A DNA stretch of 64,000 nt, taken from an uncultured Eubacteriales bacterium (GTDB lineage Bacteria > Bacillota > Clostridia > Christensenellales > Aristaeellaceae). A model generated the notes under the pieces. That model had not been told where the DNA came from, did no database searches, and saw only the letters and a list, made by a program, of their open reading frames with translations. Of the stretch, positions 59,956 to 64,000 are shown in pieces. The stretch lies in contig CADAPM010000014.1 of assembly GCA_902789795.1 (NCBI GenBank), forward strand, positions 1-64,000, given 5' to 3'. The position numbers and the translations under genes were made by a program. How positions within the stretch are numbered: the first letter of the stretch is position 1; every line of letters starts with the position of its first letter.

Positions 59956-62900
59956 TCACTCGTCACTGATCTTCTCGATCAGCTCATCCAGCTTCATCTT
60001 TTCCGCTGCCCGCGGGTTGATGCCGCTGTTGGGGGCGTTGCGGCGGCAGATGTGCACCGCCTCACAGGTGGCGCAGGGGCTGTCCTCGCTGGGGAAGGTC
60101 AGGGGAGAGGCGGCGATCTCGCCGGTGTTGATGGACTCGGCCAGGTGGGAGGCGACGTTGCAGGCGTGCTGGATCAGCAGGCGCATTTCCTCCAGGGTCG
60201 CCAAGGGCTTATTGGCGGCAAAATCGCCGTCCGCCTTCAGCAACGGGGGCATGGACAAAGGCGGCTTTCCGTCGTCCATCAGCCGGATGATGGAAGCGTC
60301 CCGCAGGGTCAGCCCCTTTAGGCCCAGCGCCTTAGCCAGCTGGCTTTCCACGTCGGCCTGGAGGCCCGGGTCGTTGAGCAGGGGATCATCCAGGCGGAAG
60401 TAGTACATCCCCGCCGGGATGCCGTTGGGCTCGGCGTTCAGGACGGCTTGCATATAGATGAGCAGCTGCAGCTGGGCTCCCCAGAAGATCTTTTCGGGCT
60501 GCAGGTTCGCATTATAGGTTTTGAAATCGATCAGGCGGACGGCCAGACCCTCGTCGCCCTCATAGCGTTCGACCCGGTCGATGATGCCGCGCAAGTATAC
60601 CGTGCTGCCGTCGGACAGGCGCAGGGGCACAGCGGGCAAGCCGTCGTCCGGGTAGCCGAAACGCAGCTCGGCGTCGCCGGCGCGCATCCGGAAGGCGGAA
60701 TGCCGGGCGATCTGGGTGAAGGTCCAGCCGACGCGCTGCAGGAGGCGCTTATACTGCCGGTACTCCCGCTTTTGTTTGGCGGATTCGCCCATGACGCCGG
60801 CGATCAGCTCGTCCAGCGCGCCTTCCGCGGCCTGGTTCATGAGCTTGTCGACCTCCCGGCGGGTGACCTCCGGCCAGGCGGGCAGGTTTTGCAGGTTCCG
60901 GGTGAAGCCCTCCAGCGCGCGGTGATAGAAGGAGCCTATGTCGATCCTGTTCACAGCCCATTCCCCGCGCTGTACGGGCTTGAGCACATAGCGCAGGAAA
61001 TGCCGGAAGGGGCAGACGGCAAAGGCCTCCAGCCGATTCACGGAGGTGACGCGCTCCAGGTACAGGCTGTGTACCAGCTCCCGGGGCAGGGGCGCTGTCC
61101 GCGGTTCCGGTCGGAAGGCGGCGCACAGAGCCCGGACGTCCTCCGGGCGGTGCTCGGTCAGATAGTGCCAGGCTTCGCGCCATTCCTCAGGCGGGTCGTT
61201 TTCGCGCAGGTGTCCGCCCATCATCTCCAGGGCGGGTACGACTCCGTAGGGGTGCGCGCTGCCCTGGGCTGCGGTCACGCCGCCTTCCTCGATCAGGGCG
61301 GGGAAGACGCGGCGAATGCGGTTCAGCAGGTCCAGCGGGCGCAGGGCGGAGCCGTCCTGCAGCGCCTGGGCGTGGGAAAGATAGAGTTTCTCTGCGGGAG
61401 AGTAGACTGCCTTCTGCAGCTCCAGCTTTTTCAGCTGGGAGCGCTCGTCCTCGCTCAGGGTATAGGAGGCTTTGAAGCTCTCCTGCAGCGCGTCCTGCTC
61501 CTCGTCGGTGATCAGCGTGCGGGTGCTCACATCCATAGTCCCGTCGTTGAGGGCCAGGATAAAGGTGACCCTCGGGTGATCCACGGCGATATTGCCCAGC
61601 AGGCCGCAGGGAACGGAATGGGCATTCTGAGGCAGGGCGGCGATCTCCGTGCTGCTGAGGCCAGCGTCCAGCATGCGGTACAGCTCTTCGGCACCGGGCT
61701 TGTCCCGGAGGGCGATGTCATGGGCTTGATCCAGCAGGCGCATCAGGGCGTTCCACACCTGGCTGAGCTGGGCGGCCTCGGTCAGCATGCCCTCCTCTGT
61801 CAGGCGGGCGGCTTCTTCCTCCAGATGGTCATAGACGTGGCTCTCGTCCAGGAAGGCCATGACGGCCATCAGGGCATCCTCCATGGTCTGGGCCAGCTTG
61901 AGCTGCTCCTCCAGCCCGAGCAGGGGCGTCATGAGCTTTTGCCGGGCTTCCTCCAATTGCTCGCCCTCGTCCTTGGCGGCGATGAAGGGCCGGGTGAATT
62001 TCCAGCCCCGGATCCCGTATTGCAGGATCAGGTTCTCCATGCGGAAGCGTTCGTCCTCGGTGAGGGCGGTATAACCGGTCTTCAGCAGGCGGAGCATATC
62101 CTCCTGGGGATAATGGCTGCTGATGGCGCTGAGGGCCGACAGCAGGAAGCGCGCGGCGTCCGTATTGGCCGCGACGGTCTTGCGCGCCAGGTGGTGGGGG
62201 ATCTGATAAATGCTGAGGGCGTGATCGAGCACGGAAAAATAATGGGTCTCGTCCAGGCACAGGATCAGCATATCCTCCCAGGCAACGCCCTGGCTGTGCA
62301 GGGTAACGATCTCCTCGGCGGCGCGGCAGGCCTCGGCATAGGGCGTAGGCGCGGTGTAGAGCCGGATGCTGGGCGGCGGGGCGGGATAGGGGGCAGGCTC
62401 GGGCCTCAACAGCTGCGCATTCAGATGCGAGATGTCCTTGGGACGGGCATAGGCGTCGGGCTGTGCGTGCCGCCTGCAGGGCAGGCCCAGCTCTGCCAGA
62501 CGCTCCCGGAAGCGCTGGAGGCTGTCGACCGCGGGCTGATAGGCGGGATCATCCCAGACGGCACACATCAGCAGACAGACGGACTCCGACACCGGATGGA
62601 GTGCCAGCAAGAGGCGTGCGATCTCCTCAGTCAGGATATCAAAGCCGGCCACGATCACGCGCGCGCCGACGGCCATGGGCGCGTCAGGAATGCGGCGGAT
62701 CAGCTCCTCCTGGACATCCTCACCGTCCACGAAGCGGCCGCGCAGGAGCTCCTCATAGGCTGCATAGATGAGGGCCAGGTCGTGAAACTTGTCCGACAAA
62801 GCACCTTCCGGCAGGCGCTCCTGGTATTCCCGGAGCGCTTCCGGGGTGATGCGGGAGCGCTTCATATCCGCGATCATCTGCCCGGTGCTCTCGATAAAGC

Positions 62901-63237
62901 CCTGGCGTTCCACAGCGCTCTCATAGTACTTGAGCTCGTTGCGGCAGCTGAGGATGGCGCGGCTGACGGCCATGGTCTTGCCCTGGGCGTCGATGCGGGT
63001 ACGCTCGTCGCAGCCCGCCTGGGCGAAAACGCGCTGGCTGAACCGCAGCGGGGATACCACGTCCACGTCAAAAAAGCCGCTGACGCCCAGGGCGTCGATG
63101 AGGGCGCGCTCTGCCGCCAGAGTATACTGTTGCGGGACGAGCACGATCACCGGCACGCCCGTTTCCCGCGCCTCACGGGTCAGTGTCGCTGCCTGGGCCC
63201 AGGGCTGGGGCTCTCGGCCTGTATACAGATGAAACAT
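59956..63237 (-). CDS. addB: ATP-dependent nuclease subunit AddB
   Basis: A 1093-residue subunit of the AddAB helicase-nuclease that resects double-strand breaks. The C-terminal nuclease has VNRLEAFAVCPFRHFLRYVL with the first iron-sulfur Cys, RGIIDRVERYEGDEGLAVRL then DFKTYN (the PD-(D/E)xK core; family D-Y-K), and the other three Cys in SPCATCEAVHICRRN. The N-terminus reads FHLYTGREPQPWAQAATLT where AddB of B. subtilis has a G-x-G-S-G-K-(S/T) P-loop, so ATP binding by this subunit is probably lost. ATG 63237 follows AAAGGAAAGATCC. No addA is found on either side within the window. Confidence 0.93.
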   Translation of the reverse strand: MFHLYTGREPQPWAQAATLTREARETGVPVIVLVPQQYTLAAERALIDALGVSGFFDVDVVSPLRFSQRVFAQAGCDERTRIDAQGKTMAVSRAILSCRNELKYYESAVERQGFIESTGQMIADMKRSRITPEALREYQERLPEGALSDKFHDLALIYAAYEELLRGRFVDGEDVQEELIRRIPDAPMAVGARVIVAGFDILTEEIARLLLALHPVSESVCLLMCAVWDDPAYQPAVDSLQRFRERLAELGLPCRRHAQPDAYARPKDISHLNAQLLRPEPAPYPAPPPSIRLYTAPTPYAEACRAAEEIVTLHSQGVAWEDMLILCLDETHYFSVLDHALSIYQIPHHLARKTVAANTDAARFLLSALSAISSHYPQEDMLRLLKTGYTALTEDERFRMENLILQYGIRGWKFTRPFIAAKDEGEQLEEARQKLMTPLLGLEEQLKLAQTMEDALMAVMAFLDESHVYDHLEEEAARLTEEGMLTEAAQLSQVWNALMRLLDQAHDIALRDKPGAEELYRMLDAGLSSTEIAALPQNAHSVPCGLLGNIAVDHPRVTFILALNDGTMDVSTRTLITDEEQDALQESFKASYTLSEDERSQLKKLELQKAVYSPAEKLYLSHAQALQDGSALRPLDLLNRIRRVFPALIEEGGVTAAQGSAHPYGVVPALEMMGGHLRENDPPEEWREAWHYLTEHRPEDVRALCAAFRPEPRTAPLPRELVHSLYLERVTSVNRLEAFAVCPFRHFLRYVLKPVQRGEWAVNRIDIGSFYHRALEGFTRNLQNLPAWPEVTRREVDKLMNQAAEGALDELIAGVMGESAKQKREYRQYKRLLQRVGWTFTQIARHSAFRMRAGDAELRFGYPDDGLPAVPLRLSDGSTVYLRGIIDRVERYEGDEGLAVRLIDFKTYNANLQPEKIFWGAQLQLLIYMQAVLNAEPNGIPAGMYYFRLDDPLLNDPGLQADVESQLAKALGLKGLTLRDASIIRLMDDGKPPLSMPPLLKADGDFAANKPLATLEEMRLLIQHACNVASHLAESINTGEIAASPLTFPSEDSPCATCEAVHICRRNAPNSGINPRAAEKMKLDELIEKISDE

Positions 63238-63251
63238 GGATCTTTCCTTTC

Positions 63252-63959
63252 TCAGAAGGTCTTGCCGCGTAGGAAATTCACCGCCCGCTCCAGCGCCTCG
63301 TTGATCCGGGGATTGTTCTTGTGCTCGGAACCGTAATGGAAGCTGGAGCACAGGGCGTCCAGATCCTCTTGGGCCGTGGCGCCGGTACCGGTCAGCTGGT
63401 TGGACACGGTTTTCAAAAAGTCCCTGCGCTGGGAGGGGGTCAGCTGGGTCTGGCATTTCTGCAACAGCAGCGGCAGGTCGCGGAGGCATACACCGGGGCC
63501 GTTGGCGAAATCCTGCCGGAAGCCTTCGTCCTCCCGGTAGAGCTTCATAAAGATGTCCATATACCGGCCCACGGTGTCCGCCATGTTCTCACAGATCAGG
63601 CAGCGCCCGGCGGCGTCATTCAGCTGCCGCTGTAGGGCCGACATGTTTTTGAAGCTGAGCAGCCCGGGAGCGGAGAACCCCTTCACCGCCGGGGCCAGCT
63701 GATCGGCCACAGTCTTGAGCCGCGTCTGCATCATCAGCGCGTAGCCGTGGTAGTCCTTCTGCGCCATCAGCAGCTGATGGTGCGTCCGGCAGAAGCCCAC
63801 GGCGTTGGTCCGGATGCGGATATCCGGCTCCATGACCGCGCCGCCAAGGTAGCGCTCCACCGTCTGCTGCTCGATCATCTCCCGGAGCCTGCAGAAGGGG
63901 CAGAGGTCGTGGCTGCGTACAGCGTCGATGACCGGAGCGGTCTCAAGATGGTCTTTCAT
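63252..63959 (-). CDS. DUF6062 family protein
   Basis: A 235-residue cytosolic protein with three Cys-rich spots: HDLCPFCRLREMIEQ near the start, VGFCRTHHQLLMAQ about 40 residues on, and GRCLICENMADTVGRYMDIF in the middle. The order CPxC, GFCxxH, CxxC matches DUF6062 proteins of Clostridia and suggests one or two zinc sites. The rest is helical. AAAGGAAGGTTCC lies before the ATG. addB begins 14 bases after its stop, so the two are likely co-transcribed. No function is known. The last 40 bases of the window upstream show nothing further. Confidence 0.87.
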   Translation of the reverse strand: MKDHLETAPVIDAVRSHDLCPFCRLREMIEQQTVERYLGGAVMEPDIRIRTNAVGFCRTHHQLLMAQKDYHGYALMMQTRLKTVADQLAPAVKGFSAPGLLSFKNMSALQRQLNDAAGRCLICENMADTVGRYMDIFMKLYREDEGFRQDFANGPGVCLRDLPLLLQKCQTQLTPSQRRDFLKTVSNQLTGTGATAQEDLDALCSSFHYGSEHKNNPRINEALERAVNFLRGKTF

Positions 63960-64000
63960 AGGAACCTTCCTTTATCATAGTTTCATTTCCAAGCGTTGGA

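Noticed and set aside
60448..63336. Long plus-strand open frame (962 residues) over addB
   Set aside because: Antisense shadow of a GC-rich coding gene: biased Val/Gly/Gln/His composition, no family motifs, and the minus strand gives a full AddB.

Overview
The window looks like chromosome from a GC-rich, Gram-positive, low-oxygen-type Firmicute of the class Clostridia. This rests on several features. Consensus TTGACA/TATAAT promoters and strong AGGAGG-type ribosome sites are common. The genes include a SpoIIIE-type FtsK, Jag/KhpB, YidC with YidD, DivIC-like and CotH-like proteins, a PucR/CdaR-type regulator, AddB, and a CD1871A/polyferredoxin redox cassette. Many exported proteins carry Thr-Pro linkers and PG_binding_1 repeats. 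A more exact placement (for example near Christensenellales) is only an impression. No phage, insertion sequence or CRISPR array is visible.

Layout. 1-700: a tRNA-Ala(CGC) gene with its terminator and, downstream, a broken second copy split by a palindrome-rich insert. 0.7-6.4 kb: a membrane protein of unknown role, a MATE exporter, a GH3 glycosidase and an FRG-domain protein. 6.4-7.8 kb: an inverted pair of palindromic repeats, a secreted cystatin-like protein and ogt. 7.9-10.8 kb: an M19 dipeptidase and uvrB. 10.85-13.4 kb: a clearly AT-richer island with a four-unit 23-bp tandem repeat, an Ig-like (BIG2) secreted protein and a divergent XRE regulator sharing a dyad-rich intergenic region. 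13.3-15.3 kb: a redox cassette (rhodanese/TlpA thioredoxin, a 48-residue CD1871A peptide, a polyferredoxin). 15.3-19.5 kb, minus strand: a large PG-binding/SH3 protein, a DivIC-like protein and a Ppx/GppA phosphatase.

19.7-24.5 kb holds a MotA/TolQ-like plus MotB/OmpA-like pair resembling ZorA/ZorB, with a third unknown membrane protein. These are followed by a VanX-type D,D-dipeptidase and nagA, so the setting is cell-wall turnover. 24.6-28.9 kb is a three-gene Fe3+/polyamine-type ABC importer. 29.1-42.8 kb is one tight co-directional run: PG-binding protein, aminotransferase, YigZ, PepF, FtsK, zinc-ribbon protein, PolA, CoaE, lytic transglycosylase and a family-5 binding protein. 42.9-50.4 kb holds a HAD phosphatase, an eight-repeat PG-binding lipoprotein, the small SRP RNA, glyA, a zinc-ribbon peptide, a PucR/CdaR-type regulator and a CtpA-type protease, and 50.6-52.2 kb a CotH-like protein.

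52.3-56.7 kb joins two core clusters that are normally apart: rplM-rpsI and rpmH-rnpA-yidD-yidC-jag, then a NusG-II protein and an M20 amidohydrolase. 58.0-64.0 kb, minus strand: a DUF6062 protein and AddB (no AddA beside it), and an ECF sigma factor with a membrane partner whose outer part is internally duplicated.

The most interesting parts are the ZorAB-like three-gene motor unit without the Zorya effectors, the cystatin-like protein, the split pseudo-tRNA, the AT-rich regulator/BIG2 island, and the rearranged ribosomal/rpmH neighbourhood. All functions come from reading motifs; no search was run.
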